Shown: piece by piece, positions 36,937-46,445 of the stretch
How the letters are laid out: every line of letters starts with the position of its first letter
Numbering within the stretch: position 1 is the stretch's first letter
Origin: DATKNA01 sp963755755
Lineage (GTDB): Bacteria > Actinomycetota > Actinomycetes > Actinomycetales > Kineosporiaceae
Assembly (NCBI GenBank): GCA_963755755.1
Contig: CAVWLJ010000019.1
Location: 1 to 64,000, forward strand
Direction: 5' to 3'
DNA length: 64,000 nt
The notes under the pieces: generated by a model
Databases searched by the model: none
The model's input: the letters and a program-made list of their open reading frames with translations, nothing else
What the model was told of the DNA's origin: nothing
Translations under genes and position numbers: made by a program

Positions 36937-37413
36937 GCGCCGCGAGCAGGCGCTCCACGAAGGTCGGCCTGAGCGGTCACGATCTTCGCCATCGCCTCCT
37001 CCGGGGAGAACCAGGCGACCCGGTCGAACTCGGGGAACGGCTGCCTGCGGCCGGAGCCGGGCGGCCACTCGACCTCGAAGGTGTTGCTCACGGCCGTCGG
37101 CCGGGTCGAGGTCGCCCTCGGCGGCCCAGGCCCGCACGTACTTGCCGCCGGACTGCTGCACCTCGCCGAGGTCGACGAAGTGCTCCGCGGGCACCGGGAC
37201 GCCGACCTCCTCCTGGAACTCCCGCAGCGCGGCCGCGAAGGCGTCCTCCTCGGTGTAGCCGCCCTTGGGGATCGACCACGCGCCGACGTCACGTCGCTGC
37301 CACATCGGGCCGCCCATGTGGCCGAGCAGCACCTCGGGCACCCGCGAACCGGGCGGGAACCGGTAGAGCAGCACGCCGGCGCTCTGCCGACGGGGACGGG
37401 CAGGCGCCGTCAC
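36929..37413 (-). CDS. NUDIX hydrolase, two frame breaks
   Basis: GTG 37413 overlaps the stop of the upstream acidic ORF (GTGA). QSAGVLLYRFPPGSRVPEVL, WSIPKGGYTEEDAFAAALRE and REFQEEVGV form a NUDIX core in which the spacing of the first Gly is one residue off the canonical box. Shifts near 37095 and 36980 hide FEVEWPPGSGR, EFDRVAWFSPEEAMAKIV and the end TFVERLLAALT. Length about 160 residues. The family cleaves nucleoside-diphosphate-linked compounds; this PKGG type resembles Ap4A or mutT-like enzymes next to CHAD genes. Confidence 0.85.
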
Positions 37414-37631
37414 TGCTCGAAGTCGTCGTCGTACGGCACTTCCTGGGCCTGCTCGGCGAGATCGGCCTCGTTCGCGCTGGCGAGCGCCGCGTCCAGGTCG
37501 CGGCCGGAGAGCGTGCCCACGGCCTCCTCCGGGTCAGCCGGGGCGTCCGCGGGGCCGGAGCCGTCGGCGTCCGTCCGCTGCTCCTGGGCGTCGGCCTCGT
37601 TCGCCTCGAACGCTGCCTGGCTGTCGTCCAC
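37410..37631 (-). CDS. Small acidic protein
   Basis: GTG 37631, with GGGGAGCAC as ribosome site, gives 73 residues, nearly all Asp, Glu, Ala, Gln and Ser (DDSQAAFEANEADAQEQR, ALASANEADLAEQAQE). It has no known domain and is probably disordered. The overlapping GTGA with the NUDIX start suggests translational coupling. Function unknown. Confidence 0.6.
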   Translation of the reverse strand: MDDSQAAFEANEADAQEQRTDADGSGPADAPADPEEAVGTLSGRDLDAALASANEADLAEQAQEVPYDDDFEQ

Positions 37632-37744
37632 CTCGTGCTCCCCTCGTCGTGGGCGTCGCCGACGGTCCGGCTGTCGGTCGCCCAGCCTGCCACTTCCGCC
37701 GGAGTGTGCGCGCGAAGGGCCGGACGACGGCAGACTGGCGTGCC

Positions 37745-38272
37745 ATGGAGGAGAGGCGGCGAGGCCCGCGACGCCTGCTCGTCCACGTCGCCCACACCTG
37801 GATGCCGCTGCCGGTGGGCGAGTGGGTGATCGGCCGGGCCCCGGAGGCGGACATCCGGATCGACGACGACCGGGTGAGCCGGCGGCACGGCGTCGTCCGC
37901 GCCCTGCCGGACGGCTGGGAGCTGACGGACGGCGGCAGCCTGAACGGCATCTGGGTCGAGGGACGGCAGGTGCAGCGCATGATCGTCCCCCAGGCCGGCC
38001 TGGTCGTGCGGTTCGGAGGCAAGGACGGCGTGCCCGTCCGCCTGCTCCCGGACCGGGCGGCTGCCGCGCCCGAGCCGCCCGGCTGCCGCCGGGAACGACG
38101 AGGGACGGCGGCCCGAGCCGGCGCCCGGGACGTCGCCGGTCGGTGTCACGTTCCGGGAGGTGACGCCGGGATGGAGCGGGTGGTCGGCCTCGTCCGCGAG
38201 CGGTCTGCGCAGCCGGCAGCGAGCGGCCGAGCGCCGAGGAGCCGGAGGAGCAGGGCCGGCTGCGCGCGCTGA
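37745..38272 (+). CDS. FHA-domain protein
   Basis: ATG 37745. Residues 1-100 form a forkhead-associated domain: MPLPVGEWVIGRAPEADIRI, DDDRVSRRHGVVRALPDGWE and DGGSLNGIWVEGRQV, with the phospho-Thr-binding Arg, Ser and Asn. The C-terminal 75 residues are Arg/Ala-rich and look like the wrong frame; alternative frames give a Glu-rich end (AEEPEEQGRLRALIRRVQP), so the true end is uncertain. FHA proteins dock Ser/Thr-kinase-phosphorylated partners. No kinase gene is near. Confidence 0.75.
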   Translation: MEERRRGPRRLLVHVAHTWMPLPVGEWVIGRAPEADIRIDDDRVSRRHGVVRALPDGWELTDGGSLNGIWVEGRQVQRMIVPQAGLVVRFGGKDGVPVRLLPDRAAAAPEPPGCRRERRGTAARAGARDVAGRCHVPGGDAGMERVVGLVRERSAQPAASGRAPRSRRSRAGCAR

Positions 38273-38305
38273 TCCGGCGGGTGCAGCCCGAACAGCCAAA
38301 CGGAC

Positions 38306-38333
38306 AGCCGGCCCGGGTGGTCCCGGGCCGGCT
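38306..38333. terminator. Bidirectional GC hairpin between FHA and PadR genes
   Basis: AGCCGGCCCGGG-tggt-CCCGGGCCGGCT: a perfect 12-bp stem with a 4-nt loop, placed between the convergent ends of the FHA (+) and PadR (-) genes. It has no T-run on either side. A bidirectional terminator is the natural reading. Confidence 0.8.
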
Positions 38334-38368
38334 GCGGGGGTTCGTGACTGCTGGTCGGTGACGGCTGG

Positions 38369-39035
38369 TCAGGCCTGCTGCTCCGGCTCGCGCGGCGAGG
38401 TCTCGCCCGCGAGGATCCGGTAGATCGACTGCCTGGCCTCGTCGAGCACGGCGGCCGCCTGGGCGGCCTGCTCGTCGGTCCCGACCCGCGCGACCTGCTG
38501 GACCGCCGCCGCGAGCGTGGTCCCGCTGTGCATCAGCGACAGGACCCGCTCGCGCGGGCCGTGGCCCGACGACGTGCCAGGGCTCGTTCAGCTCCTCGGC
38601 GTGGTCCTCGACGTAGCGCCGGCCCTCGTCCGTGAGGTCGAACACCTTGCGCCCGTCGCTGTCCGTCGACGCGACGAGTCCCTCGTCCTGCAGCTGCTGC
38701 AGCACCGGGTACACCGACCCGGGGCTCGGGCGCCAGAGGCCCCCGCTGCGCTCGGCCAGCTCGGTCATGATCGAGTAGCCGTGACGCGGCTCCTCGGCCA
38801 GCAGGGCGAGGACGGCCGCGCGCACGTTGCCGCGCCCACGACGCCCTCGGCCGTGATGACCGCCGGGGCCGAAGCCCCGACCGAAGCCGGGACCACCCGG
38901 ACCGAAGCCCGGGCCGAAGCCGGGACCGAAGCCCGGGCCGTAACCGGGCCCGCCGGGGCCGAAGCCTCCGCGCGGACCGAAGGCGTGCCGGCCGAAGCCG
39001 TGCCCACCCATCGTCTGGAACATCTGGTTCCTCAT
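38369..39035 (-). CDS. PadR-family regulator with GFGP-rich N-terminus, one frame break
   Basis: ATG 39035. Residues 12-70 are a low-complexity Gly/Phe/Pro/His stretch (GFGPGGPGYGPGFGPGFGPG). A PadR winged helix follows: NVRAAVLALLAEEPRHGYSI, LAERSGGLWRPSPGSVYPVL and QQLQDEGLVASTDSDGRKVF. After a shift near 38570 the dimerisation tail reads SLMHSGTTLAAAVQQVARVG and ARQSIYRILAGE. Related proteins repress their own gene and efflux genes. A palindrome lies 24 bp upstream. Confidence 0.87.
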
Positions 39036-39058
39036 GTCTGCCTCCTTCGACAGGTTAA

Positions 39059-39068
39059 CGATATATCG
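39059..39068. promoter_or_regulatory. PadR-type operator
   Basis: CGATATATCG, a perfect 10-bp palindrome in an AT-rich spot 24 bp upstream of the padR start and about 45 bp upstream of the divergent FAD-oxidase start. ATATAT-cored sites are typical for PadR proteins, so autoregulation is likely (inference). It may overlap a -10 element. Confidence 0.6.
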
Positions 39069-39113
39069 CTGAACGGTCGGAAGTCCAGAAGTGTTCCCGG
39101 TTAGGGTGCGGGC

Positions 39114-40241
39114 ATGCGATGCGTCGTCGTGGGCGCGGGTGCGTGGGGGCTGCCGGCCGCCGCGGAGCTCGCACGCCGCGGTCACCGGGTCACCCTGGTC
39201 GACCGCTACGGCCCGGCCAACCTGCTCTCGTCCTCGCCCGGGCCGACCCGGCTGTGGCGGCTCACGCACCCCGACGCCGTCCGCGTCCGGCTGGCCCTGC
39301 GCAGCCTCGAGGCCATGGAGCGGCTCTCGTCGCTCGCCGGGGAACCGGTGTTCCTGCGCCGCGGGCTGCTCTGGCGCGACGGCCCGGCCGGCATCGGCGA
39401 CGCCGTCGCGGCGCTGACCGGCGAGGGCGTGCGCCACGAGGTCGTCGACGCCGCCGACGTCGGCAGCCGGCTGCCCGGGCTGCGGCCCGACGGCCGGCCC
39501 GCGGTGTGGGCGGACGAGGGCGGGCCCGTGCTCGCCGACGTCTCGCTGCGCGCCCAGCAGCGGCTCTTCGAGGCCGCCGGCGGGGAGCTCGTCGTCGGCC
39601 GCCAGGTGGAGGCCGTGACCGCGCAGGCCGAGGGCGTCCGGATCGAGCTCGACGACGGGTCCGCGCTCGACGCCGACGCGACCGTGCTCGCGCCCGGCCC
39701 CGGCGCCGTCCGCCTGCTCGACGGCCTCGGCGTCCGGCTGTCCCTGCGCCCCCGGCTCGAGCAGGTGGTCCACCTCGGCGCGCCCGACGATCCTGCTGCG
39801 ATGGACGGCCTCGCCTGCCTCGTCGACCGTCCCTGGTTCGCGGACGACGGCACCGAGGTGCCGAACCTCTACGCCCTGCCGACGCCGGGCCGCGGCTACA
39901 AGGTCGGGATCGACCGCCCGCTGCGGGACCTCGCCGACGGCGACCTCGACCGGACGCCGAGCGCGGCGACGACGGCCCAGATCACCGAACGGGTGCGGCT
40001 GGACATCACCGGCGTCCCCGCCGTGCCGCTCGACGCCCAGGTGCACTCCTGGACCGGGTCGCCGGACCGTCGCTTCGTCCTCGACACCCTGCCCGGCGGG
40101 ATCGTCCTCGCCTGCGGCGACTCCGGGGAGGGCTTCAAGTTCTCCGCGCTCATGGGTCCCGTGCTCGCCGACCTCGCCGAGGGCCGGACCCCGGACGCCG
40201 ACGTCGCCTCGTTCGGGCTCGCCCGGTTCGCCGCCGTCTGA
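39114..40241 (+). CDS. FAD-dependent amine oxidase of the sarcosine-oxidase (MSOX) type
   Basis: Intact, 375 residues. The N-terminal dinucleotide fold reads MRCVVVGAGAWGLPAAAELA with the ribose-binding Asp in TLVDRYG. The middle holds GPVLADVSLRAQQRLFEAAG. The C-terminus has GRGYKVGID and LACGDSGEGFKFSALMGPVL. The Cys that tethers flavin in monomeric sarcosine oxidase appears to be absent (SWTGSPDRRFVLD in place of a Cys-x-Tyr motif), so FAD is probably non-covalent. The substrate is a secondary or N-methyl amino acid by family analogy. Divergent from padR across 78 bp. Confidence 0.86.
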   Translation: MRCVVVGAGAWGLPAAAELARRGHRVTLVDRYGPANLLSSSPGPTRLWRLTHPDAVRVRLALRSLEAMERLSSLAGEPVFLRRGLLWRDGPAGIGDAVAALTGEGVRHEVVDAADVGSRLPGLRPDGRPAVWADEGGPVLADVSLRAQQRLFEAAGGELVVGRQVEAVTAQAEGVRIELDDGSALDADATVLAPGPGAVRLLDGLGVRLSLRPRLEQVVHLGAPDDPAAMDGLACLVDRPWFADDGTEVPNLYALPTPGRGYKVGIDRPLRDLADGDLDRTPSAATTAQITERVRLDITGVPAVPLDAQVHSWTGSPDRRFVLDTLPGGIVLACGDSGEGFKFSALMGPVLADLAEGRTPDADVASFGLARFAAV

Positions 40242-40250
40242 CCGGCCGGC

Positions 40251-40467
40251 TCAGGCGTCGCTCGTCGTTCGCCGGGTCGGTCGCGGGCTCCAGGGCGTCG
40301 GGTGCTCCCGCCAGCTCGAGGTAGGCCTCGACCTGGTCGGGCGTCGGGTCGATCGGCACGGACTCGGCGAACTCCTCGGCGACGTCCGGGTCGGGCTGCG
40401 CCTGCGGGTCCGCGGCCGCGCGGTCGATCGCGCCCGTCGTCGCGTCGAGCTCCGGCTGCTCCGTCAT
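40251..40467 (-). CDS. Small acidic protein, 3' end uncertain
   Basis: ATG 40467 encodes EQPELDATTGAIDRAAADPQ, DVAEEFAESVPIDPTPDQVE and AYLELAGAPDALEPATDPAN, about 70 acidic residues without a known domain. The frame then runs into Arg-rich translation inside the neighbouring gene's antisense; a one-base shift gives a stop at 40251. It lies 58 bp after the glycosyltransferase stop on the same strand. Function unknown. Confidence 0.5.
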
Positions 40468-40525
40468 GCCCGGGTTCCTGCCCCGGGCCGCGCCACCGCA
40501 AACCGCCGCCGGGGCGTCACGCGGC

Positions 40526-42347
40526 TCAGCGCACCACCTTGCGGAACACGTCGAGCAGCTCCTCGGCGTGCGCGTCGAAGGTGAAGTCGCCGCGCTGCGC
40601 CCACACCCGCTCGCGCAGCTCCCCGAGCCGGGCGCGGTCGCGCAGCTGCCGGGCGAGGTCGGGGATGTCGGTGAAGAAGACGCCGAGGTCGCGCTCGCGG
40701 ACCAGCGTCTGGGTGGCGACGACGTGCCCGGTGTTGTCGCGCTGGAGCACGGGGACGCCGGCGGCGACGAGCGTCGTGAGCCGGGCCGGGTAGTTGAGGT
40801 CGTCCCAGTCCGCGCGGCGCAGGTCGCCGCCGTTGCGCGAGGGGAACGTGTGCAGCCAGCCGGCGTCGTACCGGGAGAACTCCCGCACCCAGTCGCCCTG
40901 GTCGACCTGGGCGTGCAGGTGGAGGTGACCCGGGGCCAGGCGCCGGGTCTTCTCGATCCACTCCCGCCACTGGCCGTGCGTGAAGTCGCCGTAGAAGTGC
41001 AGGTGGACGCCGTGCTCGGCGAGCTCGGCCACGGTGTGCGGGTGCAGCCCGATGGGCCGGCCCGGGACGACGGTATGGATCTCGCCGTCCTCCTCCGAGA
41101 GCAGCCGGGACCGGTCGGTGCTCAGCCGGTCCGCCTTCGGGAGGTCGCCGTCGAGCGCGTGGTGGGGGAGCCGGGTGCTCTCGGGGAACGCCAGCGACGT
41201 CCATGCCCGCATCTCCGGGCTGGAGGAGATGATCGCGTCGGACCGGGTGGTCAGCTCCGCCAGGTCGCCCCAGTGGCCGCGCTCCCGGGAGATGAACGGG
41301 CCCTCCTTGTAGTGCCACACGAAGGGCACGTCGCCCCTCCGGCGCAGCACGGACGCCGCGAACGGGACCGCCTGCCAGTTCAGCAGCCCGTAGATCACGT
41401 CGACGTCGGCGTCCCGCCAGTTCTCGAGCGTCAGGTCGGTGACGTGCCCGAAGGGCAGCGGGCCGACGGTGTTGTACCAGTAGGGGTCAGGCATCCAGAG
41501 GCCGAAGAGCTGGTGGCCGCGCTCCTCCAGGGCCAGCACGCGGTCGGCGTTGTAGGCGAGCTCCCCGCAGAGCAGGATCTTCAGCCCCTCCGGGGAGCGG
41601 GGCGTGTCCGGGCGCTCTCGATAGGCGCGGTACTGCGCCACCTCGTCGATCCGGTTCCCGACGGTCGTGTGCATGCGGATCGGCTCGGCCACCCGGAACC
41701 GGGAGCGATAGGTGTTCAGGCCGCCCACCGGCTCCTGCAGCACCTTGTGGAGCTGGTCCGGGTGGTCGACCCACTCGCACGTCACCATCCCCGTCCCCAC
41801 CTGGGTGCCGCGGCGCAGCAGCCGCTCCCAGAGCATCCGGTCGAGGTCGTCGGTGACCAGCTCCGCACGCTCCAGCCACCGGTCCGGCGTGCGCCGGTGG
41901 GCGACCTGCACGAGTTGCAGCGGGCGGCCCTCGATCCGCCCGTCCCGCCCGTCCCGCCCGTCGGAGTACCGGTTGTAGTGGTGCCGGACGCCGGCGACGG
42001 CGAGCGCCGCCCCGGCCTCGGCGTCCAGCGCCGCGACCAGGGTCGCGAGGTGCTCCGGCGTCCACAGGTCGACGTGCGGCAGGTAGGCGACGTACCGGGG
42101 CGCCGGTCGCGTCGAGGCCGGCGTTGAGCGCGGCACCGAGCCCGAGATTGCCGGGGTGCCGGACGACGGTCAGCCGGGGGTCCTCCGGCACGAGCGGCGC
42201 GACCGGCAGCGGTGAGCCGTCGTCGACGACGACGGCCTCCCAGTCCGTCAGCGTCTGCGCCAGCAGCGACTCCAGGGCGGCCGGCAGGAAGGCGCTCGCG
42301 GTCGCGTCCGGCAACCACGCGGGGACGACGACGCTCACCACCGGCAC
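40526..42347 (-). CDS. Two-domain glycosyltransferase (GT2 then GT4-like), one frame break
   Basis: GTG 42347. The N-terminal GT-A domain reads VVSVVVPAWLPDATASAFLP, LTDWEAVVVDDGSPLP and RHPGNLGLGAALNAGLDATG. After a shift near 42110 the domain continues (RYVAYLPHVDLWTPEHLATL; DxD-like position at HVD). A roughly 350-residue GT-B-like part follows: KILLCGELAYNADRVLALEE, FVWHYKEGPFISRERGHW, FYGDFTHGQWREWIEKTRRL and DWDDLNYPARLTTLVAAGVP. Total about 607 residues. It probably adds sugars to a glycan or glycolipid with an adjacent BON-methyltransferase, HAD phosphatase and carbamoyltransferase. Acceptor unknown. Confidence 0.82.
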
Positions 42348-42416
42348 GCGACGAAAGGTACCCAGACCCCCCGACGGGGGCATGTCGGCGGGCGGCCCGC
42401 CGAAGCCGTCGCGAGG

Positions 42417-43141
42417 ATGCCGGACGTGAACCCCAAGCACCTGGCCCTGCGCGACCGGTGGCTCGAGGACGTCGTCGCCGGCCTGCTCGCCCACGACGAC
42501 CGGCTGCGCCCGCTGGCCGGCCAGGTCACCGTGCGGTTCGACGGCGGCGTCGCGCATGTGGACGGCCGGGTGCCCGCGGAGGACGACCGGGCCCGGCTGC
42601 GCGAGGCGGTCTGCGCGCTGCGCGGGGTGCACGCGTTCTGGGACGGTCTCGTCGTCGGCGACCCGTCCACGAAGGGCCCGCTGCGGACCCTGGACGTCGG
42701 CAGCGGCGGGACGAAGCAGAAGGCGACGTCCGCCGGGGTCGACCTGTTCCGGGTGCCGGGCGTCGACGTCGTCGCGGACCTGCGCGCCGGGCTCCCGCTC
42801 GCCGACCGCAGCGTGGACCGCATCTACGCCGTCCACGTGCTGGAGCACGTCCTCGACCTGGTGCCGCTGATGAACGAGCTGCATCGCGTGCTGGCCGATG
42901 ACGGCGTCCTGCACGTGCTCTCCCCGCACTGGCAGGCGATCGGGGCGGTGGCCGATCCGACGCACGTCAAGTACCTCGACGTGCAGACCTTCAAGTGGTT
43001 CTGCGGGCCGCACGGCGGCAGCGCGATCTGGTACCCGCTGCACGCCGGGTACGACGGGGCGAGCGTCTTCGCCGATCTCACCCGGTCCGCCCGGGCCAGG
43101 CGCCGCCGCCGGTGGAGCGGCTGGCGCGGTTCTTCGACTAG
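42417..43141 (+). CDS. BON-domain / class I methyltransferase fusion, one frame break
   Basis: ATG 42417. Residues 1-75 resemble a BON domain (TVRFDGGVAHVDGRVPAEDD, LRGVHAFWDGLVVGD). The rest is a SAM-dependent methyltransferase: LRTLDVGSGGTKQKAT (motif I), VDVVADLRAGLPLADRSVDR and YAVHVLEHVLDLVPLMNELH. Predicted-SAM-dependent methyltransferases of this type occur in polysaccharide clusters. The true end VERLARFFD is reached only after a missing C near 43083. Divergent from the glycosyltransferase and 17 bp ahead of a HAD gene. Confidence 0.8.
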
Positions 43142-43158
43142 TCCGCCAAGGAGCGCCC

Positions 43159-43821
43159 ATGCCCGACACCGCCGTGTTCGACGTCGACGGCACCCTCGTC
43201 GACAGCAACTACCAGCACGCCCTGGCGTGGTTCCGCGCGTTCCGGCGCTTCGACATCACGCTGCCGCTCTGGCAGCTGCACCGCGGCATCGGCATGGGCG
43301 GGGACAACTTCGTCGCGCACGTGGCCGGGCGCGCGGTGGAGGAGCGGTACGGCTCGCAGCTGCGGGAGGCCTGGACGGAGGAGTTCGACCAGTTCATCGG
43401 CGAGGTGCAGCCGTTCGCGGCGGCGCGGCCGCTGCTGCAGGAGATCAAGAAGCGGGGCTTCAAGCTCGTGCTGGCGAGCTCCGGCAAGGCGGACCACGTC
43501 GACGTGTTCCTCGACCTCATCGGCGGCCGCGATCTCGCCGACGCGTGGACGACGTCCGACGACGTCGAGAGCAGCAAGCCCGCGCCGGACCTCGTGAGTG
43601 CCGCGCTGGCCAAGGTCGACGGGACGTCCGGCTGCATGGTGGGCGACTCGACCTGGGACGCCGTCGCCGCCGGGAACCTCGGCGTTCCGACGGTCGGCGT
43701 GCTGACCGGGGGCTTCTCGCGCGAGGAGCTGGAGGACGCGGGCGCCCTGCGGGTGTTCGACTCGCTCGGCGCGATGCTCGACGAGCTCGACACGACGCCC
43801 TTCCGGCGTCCCGAGCCGTGA
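43159..43821 (+). CDS. HAD-superfamily phosphatase (phosphoglycolate-phosphatase-like)
   Basis: Intact, 220 residues. The HAD motifs are DTAVFDVDGTLVDSNYQHAL (nucleophile Asp), KLVLASSGKADHVDVFL (motif II), a Lys in ESSKPAPD (motif III) and CMVGDSTWDAVAAGN (motif IV). The helical cap makes it a subfamily I phosphatase acting on small phosphate esters. It follows the methyltransferase closely and ends before a strong bidirectional hairpin. Confidence 0.92.
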   Translation: MPDTAVFDVDGTLVDSNYQHALAWFRAFRRFDITLPLWQLHRGIGMGGDNFVAHVAGRAVEERYGSQLREAWTEEFDQFIGEVQPFAAARPLLQEIKKRGFKLVLASSGKADHVDVFLDLIGGRDLADAWTTSDDVESSKPAPDLVSAALAKVDGTSGCMVGDSTWDAVAAGNLGVPTVGVLTGGFSREELEDAGALRVFDSLGAMLDELDTTPFRRPEP

Positions 43822-43836
43822 CCGCTCTCGCATGCG

Positions 43837-43878
43837 CCCGGCCGGCGCTCGCTCCCGGGGGAACGAGCACCGGCCGGG
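43837..43878. terminator. Bidirectional hairpin between HAD gene and membrane protein gene
   Basis: Arms 43837-43851 (CCCGGCCGGCGCTCG) and 43864-43878 pair with one mismatch around a 12-nt loop. It lies between convergent stops at 43821 and 43888. Confidence 0.75.
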
Positions 43879-43887
43879 GGTGCGGTG

Positions 43888-44502
43888 TCAGCCGAGCACG
43901 CTCGCGGGAAGGGCGGCGGCCACCCGGTCGGGCAGCACCCGGTGCAGGATCCCCTTGGCGGTCGCGCCCGACCGGTAGGACTGCACGAGGTAGGAACCGA
44001 GCACGATGTTCATGCCGGAGAGCAGCGGGACCACGGTCTGGGCCACGCGCTCACGCTTCTGCCAGCGGGCGATCTCGGGCGGGGTGTCGGCGGCGGGCGT
44101 CGTGGCGTCCTCGACGTTCACCCGACCGCCCTGCGCCTGGAACTCCTCCGTCAGCTTGCCGATCTTCATCCCGCAGTAGGTGCTCCATGCGGTGGCGGCG
44201 GCCCCGGCCACGGCGACGCCGGCCTTGACCGCACCGGTCCGGCCGAAGCCCTGCTGCAGGGCCAGCCGGCCCTTGCCCACCTGGGTCAGGCGCAGGCCGG
44301 CGAGCAGGGTCGCGCCGATGCCGGCCCACTCGACGGGGCCGAAGCGGCTCCAGGCGGAGTTGGCCACCCGGACCCGGTCGAGGCTGTTCGTCAGGTCCTC
44401 GCCGGACTTGTTGACGCCGGCCACGCCCATGACGGATCCGCCGAACCAGACGGCGGATCCGAGGTCGTGCACGGCCTGCGCGACGGCGTGGTTGTCACTC
44501 AT
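43888..44502 (-). CDS. Hypothetical membrane-associated protein
   Basis: Intact, 204 residues from ATG 44502 with GAGGAG at good spacing. It begins SDNHAVAQAVHDLGSAVWFG. It has up to four moderately hydrophobic segments (SVMGVAGVNKSG, PVEWAGIGATLLAGLRL, AVKAGVAVAGAAATAWSTYCG, VVPLLSGMNIVLGSYLV). No domain recognised. Divergent from the carbamoyltransferase across 233 bp; that gap holds a TTGAC-like sequence near 44675 but no clear operator. Confidence 0.68.
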   Translation of the reverse strand: MSDNHAVAQAVHDLGSAVWFGGSVMGVAGVNKSGEDLTNSLDRVRVANSAWSRFGPVEWAGIGATLLAGLRLTQVGKGRLALQQGFGRTGAVKAGVAVAGAAATAWSTYCGMKIGKLTEEFQAQGGRVNVEDATTPAADTPPEIARWQKRERVAQTVVPLLSGMNIVLGSYLVQSYRSGATAKGILHRVLPDRVAAALPASVLG

Positions 44503-44735
44503 GCGATCTCCTCGAGGGTTCGGCCAGGGGGCGGTGTCGTGGACGGTGGCGAGACGGCGGACCCTGCCCGTGTCGTCGCCGCGGTTCTCGGCCATGTCTG
44601 GCACGTGTCCAGGACGGTGGAGTTCATGCCATCCCAATCGAGGGTGGTGCCCGGTGGGCATGCGGCGTCCTATTGACGCCGATATCGTCCGGTTGATCAC
44701 GCCCGGACCCACCGCAGCAGCCCGGAGGAACGCAC

Positions 44736-46443
44736 GTGACGACGGTCGTCGGGATCAACAGGACGCAGGACGGCTCGGTCGCGGTGACCCGCGGCGGGGC
44801 GACGATGTACAGCCTCCAGAAGGAGCGCCTCAGCCGCCGCAAGCACCACTGGGGCCGGCTCGGCGACCTGCCGAAGCTCTACCTCGGGCGGTTGCCCTGG
44901 CTGGACGAGCCGGTCGACCTCGTCGTCGAGGGCTGGTCGAGCGACGCGGAGCTGGACCGGATCGAGGAGTACCACGCCGAGCTGCGCGCCACCCTGGAAC
45001 TCGCCCCCGACGCCCGCATCGTCCAGGTCAGCCATCACGTCACGCACCTGTACAGCGCCTTCCACCCCTCGCCGTTCGACGTCGCCGCCGGCCTCGTCGT
45101 CGACAACCAGGGCAGCCGGGTCGAGCACTTCACGGACCGCCCGGACCTGCCGGCGGGCACGTCGGAGCAGCTCCTCGAGGTGAGCTCCTTCTACCGGTGC
45201 GAGCGCGGCGGGCGGATCGAGTGCTTCGCCAAGCAGCTGTGGGACGGCGACTGGGAGCGCCCGGTCGGCCTCGGCTGCTTCTACGCCCTGCTGACGAAGA
45301 TGCTGTGGCCCGAGGGGGAGGGCAACGAGGGCAAGGTCATGGGCCTGGCGCCGTTCGGCGACCCGACGGCGATGGGGCTGCCGGCACTGGAGGTCCGCGG
45401 GCACGAGGTCTTCATCCCCGAGGAGTGGGTCAAGGTCTTCGCCGACCGCGAGACCTACCGCTGGACCGGCGACCCGGCGAGCTTCCAGTCGTGCGCGGAC
45501 CTCGCCGCTGCGGGGCAGCAGGTGTGGGAGGACGCGCTGCTGCAGCTCGTCGCCTGGCTGCACGAGCGGACCGGCCTGGAGAACCTGGTCTTCTCCGGCG
45601 GGTGCGGGCTCAACTGCACCGCGAACGGGGAGATCATCCGGACGTCGGACTTCCGCGGGGTCTTCATCCCGCCGAGCCCGCACGACGGCGGCACCGCCGT
45701 CGGGTGCGCCATCTACGGGCTGGAGGAGTGCCTCGGCGAGCGCACCGGCTTCCGCTGGGTCAACGACTTCCTCGGTCCCGACCAGGACCCCGCGGCGATC
45801 GAGGCCGCCGTCGCCGCGGTCGCGGACGAGTTCGACGTGCAGCAGCCCGGACGATCTCGCCGCCGCGATGGTCGACCTGCTGGCCTCGGGCCGCGTCGTC
45901 GCGCTCCACCAGGGGCGCAGCGAGTCCGGACCGCGGGCGCTGGGCAACCGGAGCATCATCGGGGACCCGCGGCGCACCGACATGCAGGACTACATCAACT
46001 TCGAGGTCAAGGGCCGGGAGTGGTTCCGGCCGCTGGCCCCGCTCGTGCTCGCGGACCACGCGCAGCAGATCTTCGACGTGGACCGGCCCGCGCCCTTCAT
46101 GCAGTACGCCGCCGACGTGCGGCCCGAGTACCGGGACGAGTACCCAGGCATCACGCACGTCGACGGCACGGCTCGGCTGCAGACCGTGGAGCCGGTCAAC
46201 ACCCCGTTCCTCCACCAGCTGCTCATGGCCTGGTACGAGCGGACCGGCTCGCCGATCCTCATCAACACCTCCCTCAACGGTCCGGGGGACCCGTTGACGG
46301 AGACGCCGGAGCAGTCGATCGCCACGTTGCGGAGCACCGGCATGCACGCGCTGGCCCTGCCGCCCTTCCTGCTCCGCAAGCGCGACGAGCCGCGGGTGCC
46401 GGGCGCGGACTGGGAGAGCCCGGGCCGCCCGGTCGGTGCTTGA
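44736..46443 (+). CDS. NodU/CmcH-family carbamoyltransferase, one frame break
   Basis: GTG 44736 follows GGAGG. About 569 residues. The N-terminal Kae1-like domain has VVGINRTQDGSVAVTRGG, QVSHHVTHLYSAFHPSPFDV and FSGGCGLNCTANGEI. After a shift near 45853 the C-terminal YrdC-like part reads VVALHQGRSESGPRALGNRS and GREWFRPLAPLVL. Enzymes of this family move a carbamoyl group from carbamoyl phosphate to a hydroxyl of an antibiotic or nodulation factor. There is no obvious antibiotic cluster; the nearby sugar-modifying genes are the only candidates to supply its acceptor. Confidence 0.9.
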
Positions 46444-46445
46444 AC

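Noticed and set aside
38780..39010. GFGPG repeats as a DNA repeat or CRISPR-like array
   Set aside because: They are in-frame codon repeats of the PadR N-terminus, without spacers or conserved repeat length.
37410..40046. An 878-codon minus-strand frame spanning several genes
   Set aside because: It contains the PadR N-terminus and the small acidic protein but otherwise reads antisense through the FAD oxidase and FHA genes.
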